25,844 nucleotides of DNA from an uncultured bacterium (GCA_900547945.1 URIT01000032.1:1-25844); one strand, 5' to 3'; numbered from the stretch's first letter, positions 1 to 8,274 are shown. The notes: generated by a model from the letters alone, not told the origin. Program-made: numbers and translations.

Positions 1-81
1 TGCGTTCTCTGCGGCTAAACCCCTTTGACTCTGCATAAATATCTCGTTGCACCCAGTTCAGTGAAATTAAGAAATTCGCGA

Positions 82-110
82 TTGACAGGATGGGATGTGT
101 TGTATATCAT
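82..110 (+). promoter_or_regulatory. Sigma70-type promoter for the PA14 surface protein
   Basis: A TTGACA box at 82-87 and a TATCAT box at 105-110 are separated by 17 bp. The predicted transcript starts about 50 nt before the ATG at 169, which has its own ribosome binding site. The first 81 bases of the window hold no gene I can support. Confidence 0.6.
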
Positions 111-168
111 GTAGACTTTTTGTGTAGTCGTGTCGGTTTGGAAACGTGACGAGAAAGGATGGTCGGAC

Positions 169-3093
169 ATGGTCAGGATGATTTTCGTCGAGCGGGGATC
201 CCGCATCGCCGTTGCGGCGGCGTTGCTGGTTGGCGGGGCGTTGTGCGCGGGGGCGGACGAAGCCGGCGAACCGGTGGCGGCGCCCGTGCTGGCCAGCGCG
301 GGCTACATCAACGGGGCGATGAACATCGCCGTGGAATACCGTGCGGGAACGGATTACGAGGTTGAGATGCAGGCCGAGGGCGAAGAGGCCTGGTCGCGCG
401 TCGCCGGCGTGGTGGACAAGTTCGAGAAGAACAGCGTCGTGCTGTCCTGCTGGTATCGGCAGACGAACTACGTGGGCACGGCCGCCTTCCGGATCCGGGC
501 CGTCGTGGGCGACGCGGCCTCGGCCTGGGCGGACTGCGGCGCGCACAAGGCCACGCTCGCCTGTGTCGGCACGCAGATCGGCCGCGTGGGCGCGGCGGCG
601 CTGAACAGTGCCTTCGACGGCCGTTTCGCCTCGTGGATCGATGCGACGGGCGACAACGGAGATGACAAATGGGTGGGCTACCTCTTCGACGAGACGGTCC
701 GCATCCGCGCGCTCCGCTTCCTGCCGCGCCTCGACCACATGAAGCTCTCCGACCGCTACCGCAACAGCCTGTTCCAGTCCGCCGGCGATGCGAGCTTTTC
801 GGACGCGCAGACGATCTACACCGTCCCCAGTGACTTCTCAGACGTGTCGCAGGTCACCGAGGTGGCGTTCGACCCGCCGGTCTCCGCCCGGGCCTTCCGC
901 CACTGGAAGAGCAAGGGCGGATACGAGCAGACCGCCGAGCTGGAGTTCATTTCCGCCGAGATGCCGCTGAAGCCCGCGCTGAAGGTGGAGGTCTCGGACA
1001 TCACGAACTTCTACCCAGTCCTCTCCTGGTCCTTCCCCGACGCCCGCTTTGCCTGCAGCACCTGCCGCCTTGAGCGGGCGAACGCCCCGGAGGGGCCCTG
1101 GATGCCCGTGACGGCGTGGCTGGATCCGGCGGCGGACACGCTCTGCGTCACGAACGCCGAGGGCGTCTCCGTGGGCCAGCACCTCTTCTACCGCGTGGCG
1201 GCCGTGACGCGGCATCCCGACTACGCCGGGGAGGTTGTCCACTCCGCGCCGCTCCCCTACACGCGCCTGCGCCGTCTCGACCGCTCCTGGGACGACGAGG
1301 CCCATCTGTACGGCGGACTTTCCGTGATGACGTTTACGAACGGCCTCGCCCATGCGGATCTCGGGAAAGCCTTTGACGGGAACGCCGCGACGTTCCCCGA
1401 CCTGTATCAAGACACGGCGTGGGGGAAGGGCCCCGTGGGGCTGGACTTCGGCGCGAACGTGTGGGTCGGCGGGTTCGGCTACGTCTGCCGGAACGACAAC
1501 ACCTGCTACAACCGCATCACGCTCACGACGCTCTACTGCGCCTCCGGCGACGACGTGGAACTGCGCGACAAGGTGGCGTGTTCGGACCGCATCACGCGCG
1601 CCTCCCAGGACACAACGTTCTATTATCAGCCCACCACGGCGTGCCCGGAGGCGGGGGCGCGCTGCTGGTTCCTGTTCGCGTCCTCGTTGGGCTTCTGCTG
1701 CAACGTGGCGGAGCTCGCGTTCTTCGGCTGGACGCAGGCCGACCTGGACCAGATTCCCGTGCTGCAGCCACCCGCGCGGCTCGGGTTCGCACGCGACGGA
1801 CGGCGGCTTGTGCTTTCGTGGGTGGCGTCGGCCCGCGCCACGGGCTATGACGTCCAGCGTCGGCTGCGTGGTGCGGCGGCGTGGCAGACCCTCGCGGCCG
1901 GCATCGCGGAACCGACGTATGCGGACGAGCAGGACGAGGCGGTGGAGACGGCGGCCTACGAGTACCGCGTGGTGGCGCGAAATGACGAAGGGGAGATGGC
2001 TACGAGCGCGATCCTGTCCGTCTTCTACTACCGCCTCGGTGACGGAACCGGCCTGCAGGGGGCGGTGTGGTGGCCCTATGCGCGGGAGGCCAACGGGCTC
2101 GACCAGACGCGGAACGTCGTCCCGCTGGGAGTGGGTGTCGTCGATGTCGCCCGGCCCGCCGACGAGGATCTCGTGCCGGGCGTGGCGTCCGGCGCGCGCT
2201 ACGTGTGGGACGGCACGCTGATCTGTCCGGCGGACGGCACGTACACGTTCGACGTCGAGTCGGACGACGGTGCGCTCGTGCGCGTGGGCGGCGTGACGGC
2301 GGCGAACGCCGCCACGGCGAACCCCTCCGGGAACATCACGCTCACGGCGGGCACCCACACGCTTCACGTGGAATACCGCTGCACGAAGACCGTCGGCATG
2401 CGGACGTGTAAACTGCACTGGACCGGCCCGATGGCGCGCGAGCCGATCCCCGCGAGCCAGCTGGTGCCCGCCGCCGAGACGCCGCAGCCCGAGCTGGACG
2501 GGTGGAAGGTCTATGCGTTCGGGCAGGATATCCTGAACGCCGTCGAGCGGCTTGCGCCGGGCGTCTACCGGTTCGCGAGCGGGAAGCGGGCGTATAGTGG
2601 CGCGCGGACGGGCGTGGACTACCTGTTCATGTGTCAGGACTGGCGCGGGTCCTTCGACATCTCAGCGAATTTCAGAACGGGATATGCGTCTACCGAGGGC
2701 ATCCTGATGCGCGACGCGGAGGGGAACATGTATTGGGTGCGCCTGAGCCGCGATGCAAGCGGCGTTCTTCGCTATGGCGTCTGGGGCATGCGGCCGGGCG
2801 AGACCGAACGGCGCGTGGTCGCGAAGGACACCGAGGTGGGTGGTTTCTGGCATCCCACCGTACCCTTCTGCCTGCGGCTTGTGCGTGATGGCGCGTCGTT
2901 CACCGCCTTCTGCCGCAAGAAGACGGCGGAGGACTGGACGTCGTTCGCGACCTGGACGGATGCCGCGTTCCCGCGCGCCGTGGCGGTGGGGTTCATGACC
3001 TGCGGCAACTGGGGCACCGAACCGTTCGACGTCGATGTCAGCGAAATCGCGCTGCGCCTGACGCGCGACCCGCTGCTGATCATCGTGTGCTGA
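169..3093 (+). CDS. Secreted multidomain protein: discoidin-like, Fn3, PA14 and C-terminal LamG-like domains
   Basis: This 974-residue protein is predicted to be exported and to bind glycans or act at the cell surface. I chose ATG 169 because GAGAAAGGA lies about 9 nt upstream and the next residues form a signal peptide (basic start, hydrophobic AVAAALLVGGAL, then CAGA). An in-frame GTG at 130 lacks a comparable site. Visible regions in order: a discoidin (F5/8 type C)-like segment at about 145-264 (NSAFDG, WVGYLFDETVRIRALRFLP), an Fn3-like segment at 266-364, a second discoidin-like segment at 368-521 (KAFDGN, VGLDFG, GGFGYVCR), a second Fn3 at 533-621, a PA14 domain at 623-769 (DGTYTFDVESDDGALVRVGG, LTAGTHTLHVEY) and a concanavalin-like domain at 775-974 resembling those used for carbohydrate recognition. 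No catalytic domain is recognisable, so the substrate is unknown. It appears to be transcribed alone; the next promoter lies just downstream. Confidence 0.8.
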   Translation: MVRMIFVERGSRIAVAAALLVGGALCAGADEAGEPVAAPVLASAGYINGAMNIAVEYRAGTDYEVEMQAEGEEAWSRVAGVVDKFEKNSVVLSCWYRQTNYVGTAAFRIRAVVGDAASAWADCGAHKATLACVGTQIGRVGAAALNSAFDGRFASWIDATGDNGDDKWVGYLFDETVRIRALRFLPRLDHMKLSDRYRNSLFQSAGDASFSDAQTIYTVPSDFSDVSQVTEVAFDPPVSARAFRHWKSKGGYEQTAELEFISAEMPLKPALKVEVSDITNFYPVLSWSFPDARFACSTCRLERANAPEGPWMPVTAWLDPAADTLCVTNAEGVSVGQHLFYRVAAVTRHPDYAGEVVHSAPLPYTRLRRLDRSWDDEAHLYGGLSVMTFTNGLAHADLGKAFDGNAATFPDLYQDTAWGKGPVGLDFGANVWVGGFGYVCRNDNTCYNRITLTTLYCASGDDVELRDKVACSDRITRASQDTTFYYQPTTACPEAGARCWFLFASSLGFCCNVAELAFFGWTQADLDQIPVLQPPARLGFARDGRRLVLSWVASARATGYDVQRRLRGAAAWQTLAAGIAEPTYADEQDEAVETAAYEYRVVARNDEGEMATSAILSVFYYRLGDGTGLQGAVWWPYAREANGLDQTRNVVPLGVGVVDVARPADEDLVPGVASGARYVWDGTLICPADGTYTFDVESDDGALVRVGGVTAANAATANPSGNITLTAGTHTLHVEYRCTKTVGMRTCKLHWTGPMAREPIPASQLVPAAETPQPELDGWKVYAFGQDILNAVERLAPGVYRFASGKRAYSGARTGVDYLFMCQDWRGSFDISANFRTGYASTEGILMRDAEGNMYWVRLSRDASGVLRYGVWGMRPGETERRVVAKDTEVGGFWHPTVPFCLRLVRDGASFTAFCRKKTAEDWTSFATWTDAAFPRAVAVGFMTCGNWGTEPFDVDVSEIALRLTRDPLLIIVC

Positions 3094-3117
3094 GATCCAA
3101 CTTTTAGCCGCACGGGA

Positions 3118-3146
3118 CTGGAAGGTCGGTGGCGATGTGGTATACT
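3118..3146 (+). promoter_or_regulatory. Extended -10 promoter upstream of the serine acetyltransferase
   Basis: TATACT at 3141-3146 is preceded by TGTGG, giving an extended -10 (TGGTATACT). A weak -35 match, CTGGAA at 3118-3123, lies 17 bp upstream. The -10 ends 8 nt before an ATG at 3155, so the transcript would begin at or almost at that codon. Confidence 0.55.
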
Positions 3147-3154
3147 ATCCGGCC

Positions 3155-3214
3155 ATGACGAGAGAAGATTTCAGCTATCGGCGCCGTGCGGGCGTGAGGG
3201 GGCAGACGAAATGA
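3155..3214 (+). CDS. Possible 19-residue leader peptide overlapping cysE
   Basis: ATG 3155 opens a 19-codon frame (MTREDFSYRRRAGVRGQTK) that ends in TGA at 3212-3214. That stop overlaps the serine acetyltransferase ATG at 3211 as ATGA. The ATG sits where the promoter predicts the 5' end of the mRNA and has no Shine-Dalgarno sequence, so it would be translated as a leaderless frame and could couple translation to cysE. It contains no cysteine or serine run of the kind expected from a classical attenuator. The alternative is a chance short frame. Confidence 0.3.
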   Translation: MTREDFSYRRRAGVRGQTK

Positions 3215-3978
3215 CCCTTCCCCAGCGCGTTGCCCTCATCCTCAAACGTTGCTTTGCGGTGCTCCATCCCTGTCTCTACGGCGGACTCAACGGCGGCGAG
3301 ACGGGTGACGTGGGGGCCGTCGCCCGTGACCTGGAACGGGAGATCGCCTTCCTGGCGCTGGACATGGACGCTGCGCAGGTCGCCCAGGCTTTCGTGGATG
3401 CCTTGCCCGAGGTTCACCGCCTGATCAATACGGATGTGGCGGCCGCCTACGAGGGCGACCCCGCCGCGACGAGCCCGATGGAGGTGGTGATGGCCTACCC
3501 CGGGCTCTACGCCATCACCGTTCACCGCCTCGCCCACGTGCTCTACTCCCTGAAGGTACCCATCATTCCCCGCGTGATGAGCGAGCTTGCGCATTCGAAG
3601 ACGGGCATCGACATCCATCCCGGCGCCACCATCGGCGAGCGCTTCTTCATCGACCACGGCACGGGCGTCGTCATCGGCGAGACGACCGTCATCGGACGGA
3701 ACGTGAAGCTCTACCAGGGTGTCACGCTCGGCGCGCTCTCCTTCCCGAAGGACGAGTCGACGGGCATGCTCATGAAGGGGCACAAGCGCCACCCGAACGT
3801 GGAGGACAACGTCGTCATCTACGCAGGTGCCACGATTCTCGGCGGCGACACCACGATCGGGCACGATTCCGAAATCGGCGGCAACGTCTGGCTCATGGAC
3901 TCCATCCCGCCGTTTTCTCGGGTCTACAACCAGACGCCCTTCCCGCGTGTGAAGACCCGCGAAGTGGTCGCCGAGTGA
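3211..3978 (+). CDS. cysE: Serine O-acetyltransferase (EpsC/CysE type)
   Basis: The enzyme transfers acetyl from acetyl-CoA to L-serine to give O-acetylserine, the first step of cysteine synthesis, in the cytoplasm. The 255-residue protein carries family signatures: LPEVHRLINTDVAAAYEGDPAA in the N-terminal helical part, YPGLYAITVHRLAH, and a left-handed beta-helix C-terminal half with hexapeptide repeats (GIDIHPGATIG, FFIDHGTGVVIGET, VIGRNVKLYQGVTLGALSF). The catalytic histidines of the family are seen in IDIHPG and IDHGTG. The start at 3211 has GAGGGGG about 9 nt upstream and matches the usual length. The segment between the two halves of the helix (FPKDESTGMLMKGHKRHPNVEDNVVIYAGATILGG) is typical of EpsC. 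No O-acetylserine sulfhydrylase is adjacent. Confidence 0.92.
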   Translation: MTLPQRVALILKRCFAVLHPCLYGGLNGGETGDVGAVARDLEREIAFLALDMDAAQVAQAFVDALPEVHRLINTDVAAAYEGDPAATSPMEVVMAYPGLYAITVHRLAHVLYSLKVPIIPRVMSELAHSKTGIDIHPGATIGERFFIDHGTGVVIGETTVIGRNVKLYQGVTLGALSFPKDESTGMLMKGHKRHPNVEDNVVIYAGATILGGDTTIGHDSEIGGNVWLMDSIPPFSRVYNQTPFPRVKTREVVAE

Positions 3979-3987
3979 GCGCCCTGG

Positions 3988-4047
3988 GGCCCCTCAAGCG
4001 GCAAAGGCGGCGCGACGGTTCGCGCCGCATGCGTTGTCTGAGGGGCC
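3988..4047. terminator. Two-tier inverted repeat between convergent genes
   Basis: The gap between the convergent serine acetyltransferase and coiled-coil genes holds nested perfect hairpins. The outer arms GGCCCCTCA (3988-3996) and TGAGGGGCC (4039-4047) enclose the inner arms GCGGCGCGA (4007-4015) and TCGCGCCGC (4020-4028), with loop CGGT. No U-tract follows on either strand, so it could act as a bidirectional Rho-independent-like or mRNA-stabilising structure. Confidence 0.5.
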
Positions 4048-4094
4048 TCGAAGCGCGCACCCGGCCTCCGCGCCGGCCACATTGGCCCATGGGG

Positions 4095-5054
4095 CTAGAA
4101 GACGCGGTTGGCGATTTCCGCCGCGGAGTTCAGGCACGCACGGTAGTCGCTGGGCGTCTTCGCGAGCGGGAAACGGATGCCGGCCCATTCGAGCTTGTGG
4201 TGCTTGTTGCCGCTGACGTAGCGGAAGCCCAGCTTCTCCAGTTGCGCGAGCGCGGCGGGGGAGAGCTTGCTCCCGGCCTCCTTGAAAATTTGCTTCACGG
4301 CTTCGCGGCGGCTCTCCAGTTCGCCGGTGGGCGGGTTCGCGCCGAGCACGGCTTCGAGGATGCGGGCCCGACGGTCGCGTCCGCCGGCCTCGGCGGCCTC
4401 GTTGGCGGCGGCCAGCGCCTCGACGACGTGTTCGCGCACCTCGCCGGGGAACTTTTCCGAGAAGGGCGCGGGGGCGTCCAGGAGGGAATCGTGCAGACGG
4501 GTGTCGCGCTGGGCTTCGAGCAGGAGGGCTTTGAGGCGTTCGATTTCGCGGTCCCGTTCCGCCAAGGCTTCGGGATCGGGGCGGATTTCCGGCGGCTTCG
4601 CCCGTTCGACCTTCAGATCGGCCTCCAGGCGGCGGTTGGCCTCCTCCAGCGTTTCGCAATCCACGCGGCGCGCGTCCAGTTCCTCCCGAAGGCGTGCAAG
4701 GTCCACGGCGAGCGATTCACAGGCGGCCTTCTGGGCGTCGAGTTCGTCGCGCAGTTCCGCTTCGCGCGCCTGGAACGCGGCGCGTTCCGCCGCCCGTGCG
4801 TCTGCGGCCTGCTCCTCGCGTACGCGGGCGATCGTCGCGGGTGTCACGACGGTGGTGCGGCGCGGCTTGGCGGAAGGAGTACACGGTGCCGTTTTCTCGC
4901 CGCCGCCGAGCAGCGAGGAGAAGTAGTCAACCGAGGAGGCGGCACCGGCCAGCGCGCGGTCCGTCGGCGAGGCGGGAGGTGGTGGCGCGGGCGTCGGTTT
5001 GGGCGTGGCGGGCTTGAAATACTTCAACTGCGAAAGGTCGTTTAGGGTCCCCAT
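4095..5054 (-). CDS. Coiled-coil protein of unknown function
   Basis: A 319-residue cytoplasmic protein with no signal peptide. The start at 5054 is set by GAGGAG 5 nt upstream of the ATG. It has three parts. Residues 1-75 are low complexity and Pro/Ala-rich (PKPTPAPPPPASP). Residues about 75-190 form a long charged coiled coil (EAELRDELDAQKAACESLAVDLARLREELDARR). The C-terminal 110 residues look globular and end in a basic/aromatic motif (FRYVSGNKHHKLEWAGIRFPLAKTPSDYR) that looks conserved, but I cannot assign it. The gene is transcribed alone and is divergent from the YihY gene. A role as a scaffold or nucleic-acid-binding protein would be a guess. Confidence 0.7.
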   Translation of the reverse strand: MGTLNDLSQLKYFKPATPKPTPAPPPPASPTDRALAGAASSVDYFSSLLGGGEKTAPCTPSAKPRRTTVVTPATIARVREEQAADARAAERAAFQAREAELRDELDAQKAACESLAVDLARLREELDARRVDCETLEEANRRLEADLKVERAKPPEIRPDPEALAERDREIERLKALLLEAQRDTRLHDSLLDAPAPFSEKFPGEVREHVVEALAAANEAAEAGGRDRRARILEAVLGANPPTGELESRREAVKQIFKEAGSKLSPAALAQLEKLGFRYVSGNKHHKLEWAGIRFPLAKTPSDYRACLNSAAEIANRVF

Positions 5055-5078
5055 TGGTGCTCCTCAAAGTGTCCCCAT

Positions 5079-5115
5079 ATTGTAGCACGTTTCAGGCTGT
5101 GGGATGTGGTATAAT
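5079..5115. promoter_or_regulatory. Divergent promoter pair (coiled-coil gene and YihY gene)
   Basis: On the minus strand, TACAAT (plus positions 5079-5084) is preceded by TGC, an extended -10, and leads to the ATG at 5054. On the plus strand, TATAAT at 5110-5115 is preceded by TGTGG and ends 10 nt before the ATG at 5126. Neither has a good -35, and their upstream regions overlap, so the two promoters could interfere or share a regulator. Confidence 0.55.
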
Positions 5116-5125
5116 TTCCGTGATC

Positions 5126-6250
5126 ATGCTGTTTGGCAGGGCACAGGGTAGACGAATGACGGACAGGACAACAGAGGCGGCGGAGGCCGGGACGCCTGCA
5201 CATGCGCGGGGCGTGCGGGGCGTCGTGTCGTTCGTCCGGGAGGGCATCTGGGCGGTCGATCCCGCCGCGCTTGGATTCGTGCGACGGGCGGGCGTGTGCC
5301 TGCTGCGGTTCTGCTCGACGGCGCAGGGCTGTTTCAACCGGCATCCCTGCGGACTCTACGCGGCGGGGCTCACCTACTTCGCGATCCTCGCGTTCGTGCC
5401 CGTGCTGTGCCTCCTGATGGTGTTCGCGAAGACCTGCGGCGCGGACGACTTTGCGCGCGCGGAGATCAACGCGCAGATCGACCTCGTGCTGACGAACCTC
5501 GAAAAGGGGGCGGATGCGGTGGCGGAATCGGACGTTCCGTCCGAGGAGGCCGTGCGCCGGGCGGCCACGCAGGAACTCGCCCGTCAGGCGCGCGACGTCT
5601 CGAACGACCTCTTCGACCGCATCGACACGTTCGAAGTGGGTACGCTGGGCTGGATCGGCTTTGCGATGCTGATGTGGACCGTGGTCTCGACGTTCAGCCA
5701 GATCGAGACGTCGATGAACGCGATCTGGGAGGTCTCGAGGGCGCGCCCGGTCTGGAAGCGGTGCGTCCTCTACCTCGCCATCACGCTGGTCCTGCCGCTG
5801 CTCGCCGCGCTCGCGCTGTCCTTCCCGGTCCTGCGTGTCGTGAAGGACGTATTGGACGCGACGCTGGGGGCGACAAGCTACACGAAGTGGGTCGGCGACG
5901 CGCTCGTTTCGACGCTGACGTCGCGGGGCTTCGGCTTCCTGATGACGCTCGCCTTCGCCTCGACGGCCTTTGCGTTTGTGCTGAAAGTGGTGCCGAACCG
6001 GCCGGTACAGACGCGCGCCGCGTTGGAAGGGGGCGTGCTGACGGCGCTCCTCTTCGGCGGGCTGATGAAGGCCTGCACGTCGGCCGGGGTCGGCATCGCA
6101 CGGTCGAGCGCGCTCTACGGGTCGTTCGCGGCCGTGCCGATCCTGTTGGCGTGGATTTACATGAGTTGGCAGGTTGTCCTGCTGGGGAGTTGCATGACGT
6201 ATGCGTTTCAGTGCCTTCATAGTCGTGTGCGCGCTCTGCCTCGCAGGTGA
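5126..6250 (+). CDS. YihY/BrkB family inner-membrane protein
   Basis: An integral membrane protein of the YihY/virulence factor BrkB family; members were once wrongly called ribonuclease BN, and their function is unsettled. Diagnostic parts are YAAGLTYFAILAFVPVLCLLMVFA near residue 72, the GWIGFAMLMWTVVSTFSQIETSMNAIWEV segment, RPVWKRCVLYLAITLVLPLLA, VLKVVPNRPVQTRAALEGGVLTALLFGGLMK and the last helix YGSFAAVPILLAWIYMSWQVVLLG. About six membrane segments are visible. ATG 5126 follows the TATAAT box by 10 nt with no Shine-Dalgarno; ATG 5156 (MTDRTTEAAEAG) is a possible alternative behind AGGG. The 3' end overlaps the following peptidase by 50 bp, so the two are probably co-transcribed. Confidence 0.85.
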   Translation: MLFGRAQGRRMTDRTTEAAEAGTPAHARGVRGVVSFVREGIWAVDPAALGFVRRAGVCLLRFCSTAQGCFNRHPCGLYAAGLTYFAILAFVPVLCLLMVFAKTCGADDFARAEINAQIDLVLTNLEKGADAVAESDVPSEEAVRRAATQELARQARDVSNDLFDRIDTFEVGTLGWIGFAMLMWTVVSTFSQIETSMNAIWEVSRARPVWKRCVLYLAITLVLPLLAALALSFPVLRVVKDVLDATLGATSYTKWVGDALVSTLTSRGFGFLMTLAFASTAFAFVLKVVPNRPVQTRAALEGGVLTALLFGGLMKACTSAGVGIARSSALYGSFAAVPILLAWIYMSWQVVLLGSCMTYAFQCLHSRVRALPRR

Positions 6251-7742
6251 GGCGGCGCTCCGCTTTACAGAACCGGTCTGGCGTCCGGATCTTGGATTGT
6301 CGTTGCCATGCCTCGTCGGCGCGGTCGGCGAGCCGCTGGACCTGCCACGTGCCGAGGCGTACCTCGTGACGCGGGGCGGCTCCTCCTTCCTGGAGGACCA
6401 CTTCGACACGTTCGACCTCTGGACGATGGGAACGCTGCGCGGGCGCTGGCGCGATGCCGCCGGGAACCGGCTCTACCTCGCGCGGCTTGATTCGCGCCCG
6501 CCGGACGACGTGCCGGGAACGACGTGTACGCGCCGGACCTTCCGCGCTGCCCAGTCCCGCCGGCCGTTCAACCCGAAGAACATCGCCCACCGCGACGAGG
6601 CCGCCGCCGCCGTCTCGCCCGTCGAACTGGGGCGCATCGTGCGTCCGCGCCGCGCGCAGCGGCGCGCCCTCGCGAACCTCGTCGCCTATTCCGTCACGAA
6701 CGACCACATGCTCGCGTTCGCCTTCCGCCCCGTCGACGCGGCGCAGAAGAGCCTCGGCGACTGGTTCCTGGCCGTGCTGGCCGCCGCGCCGGGCGAGGAC
6801 ATGGCCGAGGTGCGCGCACGGTTCGACGAGGACTTCCTCGACCGCATCTCCATCCCCTCGGCCGCCGCGCGCCGCGCTCTCGCGTCTCCGCCTCCGCCGC
6901 TTGACGCGGAGGCGACGGAAGATGAACTGCTGCGGGCGGACGTGCGCGCCCAGGTGGCGAACTACGACGAGTGGGCGTGTGCCGCCGCCGACGACGTGGT
7001 GGTGCTGGACAATCTGGACGGTACGGTGCGCGCGAACTTCATCCCGGCCCTCACGAACGGCCTTCCGCGCTTCCGCGCGGCGTATGCGGCGTGCGTGTCG
7101 TCGCCGCTCGTCGGCACGAACGCGCTGGCGGTCGTGCGCGTCTTCCGGTCGCGCGAGGAGTATCTGGCCTACGTGGGAACGGAACAGAAGTGGACGGCGG
7201 CGATCTGGAGCCCGCTCCGCCGCGAACTCGTCCTCTACCTCCCGGAATCCGGTACGGACAAGCTGCTGCGCACCGTCTGGCACGAGGCCTTCCACCAGTA
7301 CCTCGCCTACGCGGGGGCGATGATCACGAGCGCGCCGTGGTTCAACGAGGGGCACGCCCAGCTCTTCGAGCATGCGCACTTCGGGCGCGACGGCGGGATC
7401 GTCTTTGAACGGAATGACCGGGCGGCCGCCTACGTGCGCGCGTATGCGGCAGACCTCGCGGAAATCCTGCCGGACGTGATGGAGATGGACTACCGCGCGT
7501 TCTACGCGGGGACGCAGGACGAAATCGCCGCCAAGTACTTTCTCGCCTGGTCCATCGCCTACTTCCTCGAAGTCGGCGCACCCAACCTGCGCTTCCAGCC
7601 CTATGCCTCCCTCCGCGCCGACTACCTGAAGGCACTCGTCGAGACGCGGTCGATGCACGCGGCGACGCGCGCCGTCCTCGGAGACGAAAAAAGCCGCGAC
7701 GCATTCGTCGCGGCCTGGCTCGCCTTCTGGCGCGAGTCGTGA
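6201..7742 (+). CDS. Secreted HExxH metallopeptidase-like protein (DUF1570-like)
   Basis: A 513-residue exported protein. The start at 6201 lies inside the end of the YihY gene and yields a signal peptide (MRFSAFIVVCALCLAGEA). A gluzincin-type zinc site is visible: HEAFH at residues 361-365, then WFNEGHAQLFE with the likely third ligand Glu383, 18 residues further on. This arrangement (W-H-E-x-x-H-Q, later W-x-x-E-G) resembles the DUF1570 peptidase-like family. The N-terminal 200 residues match nothing I recognise. Its substrate is unknown; overlap with a membrane protein gene suggests envelope function. The last 60 bp carry, on the opposite strand, the terminator of the neighbouring CBM48 gene. 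Confidence 0.75.
   Translation: MRFSAFIVVCALCLAGEAALRFTEPVWRPDLGLSLPCLVGAVGEPLDLPRAEAYLVTRGGSSFLEDHFDTFDLWTMGTLRGRWRDAAGNRLYLARLDSRPPDDVPGTTCTRRTFRAAQSRRPFNPKNIAHRDEAAAAVSPVELGRIVRPRRAQRRALANLVAYSVTNDHMLAFAFRPVDAAQKSLGDWFLAVLAAAPGEDMAEVRARFDEDFLDRISIPSAAARRALASPPPPLDAEATEDELLRADVRAQVANYDEWACAAADDVVVLDNLDGTVRANFIPALTNGLPRFRAAYAACVSSPLVGTNALAVVRVFRSREEYLAYVGTEQKWTAAIWSPLRRELVLYLPESGTDKLLRTVWHEAFHQYLAYAGAMITSAPWFNEGHAQLFEHAHFGRDGGIVFERNDRAAAYVRAYAADLAEILPDVMEMDYRAFYAGTQDEIAAKYFLAWSIAYFLEVGAPNLRFQPYASLRADYLKALVETRSMHAATRAVLGDEKSRDAFVAAWLAFWRES
7687..7714 (-). terminator. Intrinsic terminator of the CBM48 gene inside the convergent peptidase gene
   Basis: Read on the minus strand, a perfect 9-bp stem (GCCGCGACG / CGTCGCGGC, loop AATG) is followed directly by six T. 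It lies about 41 nt past the CBM48 stop codon and within the last 20 codons of the convergent peptidase gene. Confidence 0.8.
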
Positions 7743-7755
7743 GAAACGTCGCGCG

Positions 7756-8100
7756 TCAGGCGACGGCGATCACGCTGTTGAGCGTGCCGTGGTCGTTCTG
7801 CACGAAATCGAGGTTTTCGGGATCGGCGCACCAGACGCCGTCGATCACGAACTTGTACTCGTAGCGACCGGGGGCCAGCTTGACGGTCGTCGTGTAGACG
7901 CCCTCGTTCTTCTTGTCCAGCATCTTCTTCCCCGTGGGATTCCACTGGTTGAAGCTGCCCGCGAGATACACGGACTTCCCGGCGTCCGCGCGGACGGTGA
8001 ACGTCACGCTCTTCTCGGCGGTCTTCGGCGCGGCGGCCTTGCGCACGCAGGGCCTCTTCGCGGCGACGGTTTTAGGTGCGGCTTTGGTCTTGATCTTCAT
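7756..8100 (-). CDS. Small CBM48/AMPK-type glycogen-binding domain protein
   Basis: A 114-residue protein consisting of a basic, Lys/Ala/Pro-rich tail (residues 1-30) and one early-set immunoglobulin-like domain of the CBM48/isoamylase N-terminal type (30-114). The family signature VYLAGSFNQWNP and the later GRYEYKFVIDGVW-ADPEN segment, with its aromatic glycan-contact positions, are clear. Such free-standing domains bind alpha-glucans such as glycogen; the basic tail may bind nucleic acid or another partner, which is inference. Its own consensus promoter lies upstream and an intrinsic terminator downstream, so it is a monocistronic unit. The ribosome binding site is weak. No glycogen enzyme lies in the window. 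Confidence 0.85.
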   Translation of the reverse strand: MKIKTKAAPKTVAAKRPCVRKAAAPKTAEKSVTFTVRADAGKSVYLAGSFNQWNPTGKKMLDKKNEGVYTTTVKLAPGRYEYKFVIDGVWCADPENLDFVQNDHGTLNSVIAVA

Positions 8101-8168
8101 CTTGCTTGCTCACTCTCTGCTTCGTGCGGGGATGCCTAACTTGACATCACCCTCAAAAAGCGGCGCGC

Positions 8169-8196
8169 ATTATACATCTTTCGCATTTTTTGTCAA
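8169..8196 (-). promoter_or_regulatory. Consensus sigma70 promoter for the CBM48 gene
   Basis: On the minus strand a perfect TTGACA (plus 8191-8196) and a perfect TATAAT (plus 8169-8174) are 16 bp apart, giving a leader of about 60 nt. This is the closest match to consensus in the window and suggests high expression. Confidence 0.85.
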
Positions 8197-8238
8197 GGGG
8201 GTTCCCGTCGATTTTTTTGGGGGCGCGACGGGTCCGCT

Positions 8239-8268
8239 TTGACGCACGGCGAGTTGTTGTGGTATACT
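8239..8268 (+). promoter_or_regulatory. Promoter for the RidA-like gene, leaderless type
   Basis: TTGACG (8239-8244) and the extended -10 TGGTATACT (TATACT 8263-8268) are 18 bp apart. The -10 ends only 6 nt before ATG 8275, so the first transcribed base should be at or next to the start codon. Confidence 0.7.
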
Positions 8269-8274
8269 CACGGC

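Noticed and set aside
28..45. TGCATAAATATCTCG near the left edge, similar to the second half of the dispersed element
   Set aside because: The TGAGA half is missing and two core bases differ; likely chance.
838..2418. Long open frame on the minus strand (526 codons)
   Set aside because: It lies antisense to the PA14 protein gene, is full of Arg/His/Val low-complexity sequence and matches no domain; GC-rich coding DNA often leaves the opposite strand open.
5042..6409. Long minus-strand frame opposite the YihY gene
   Set aside because: Arg/His/Glu-rich shadow of a clear membrane protein gene.
5781..7658. 625-codon minus-strand frame opposite YihY and the peptidase
   Set aside because: Spans two real plus-strand genes and has shadow composition with no domain.
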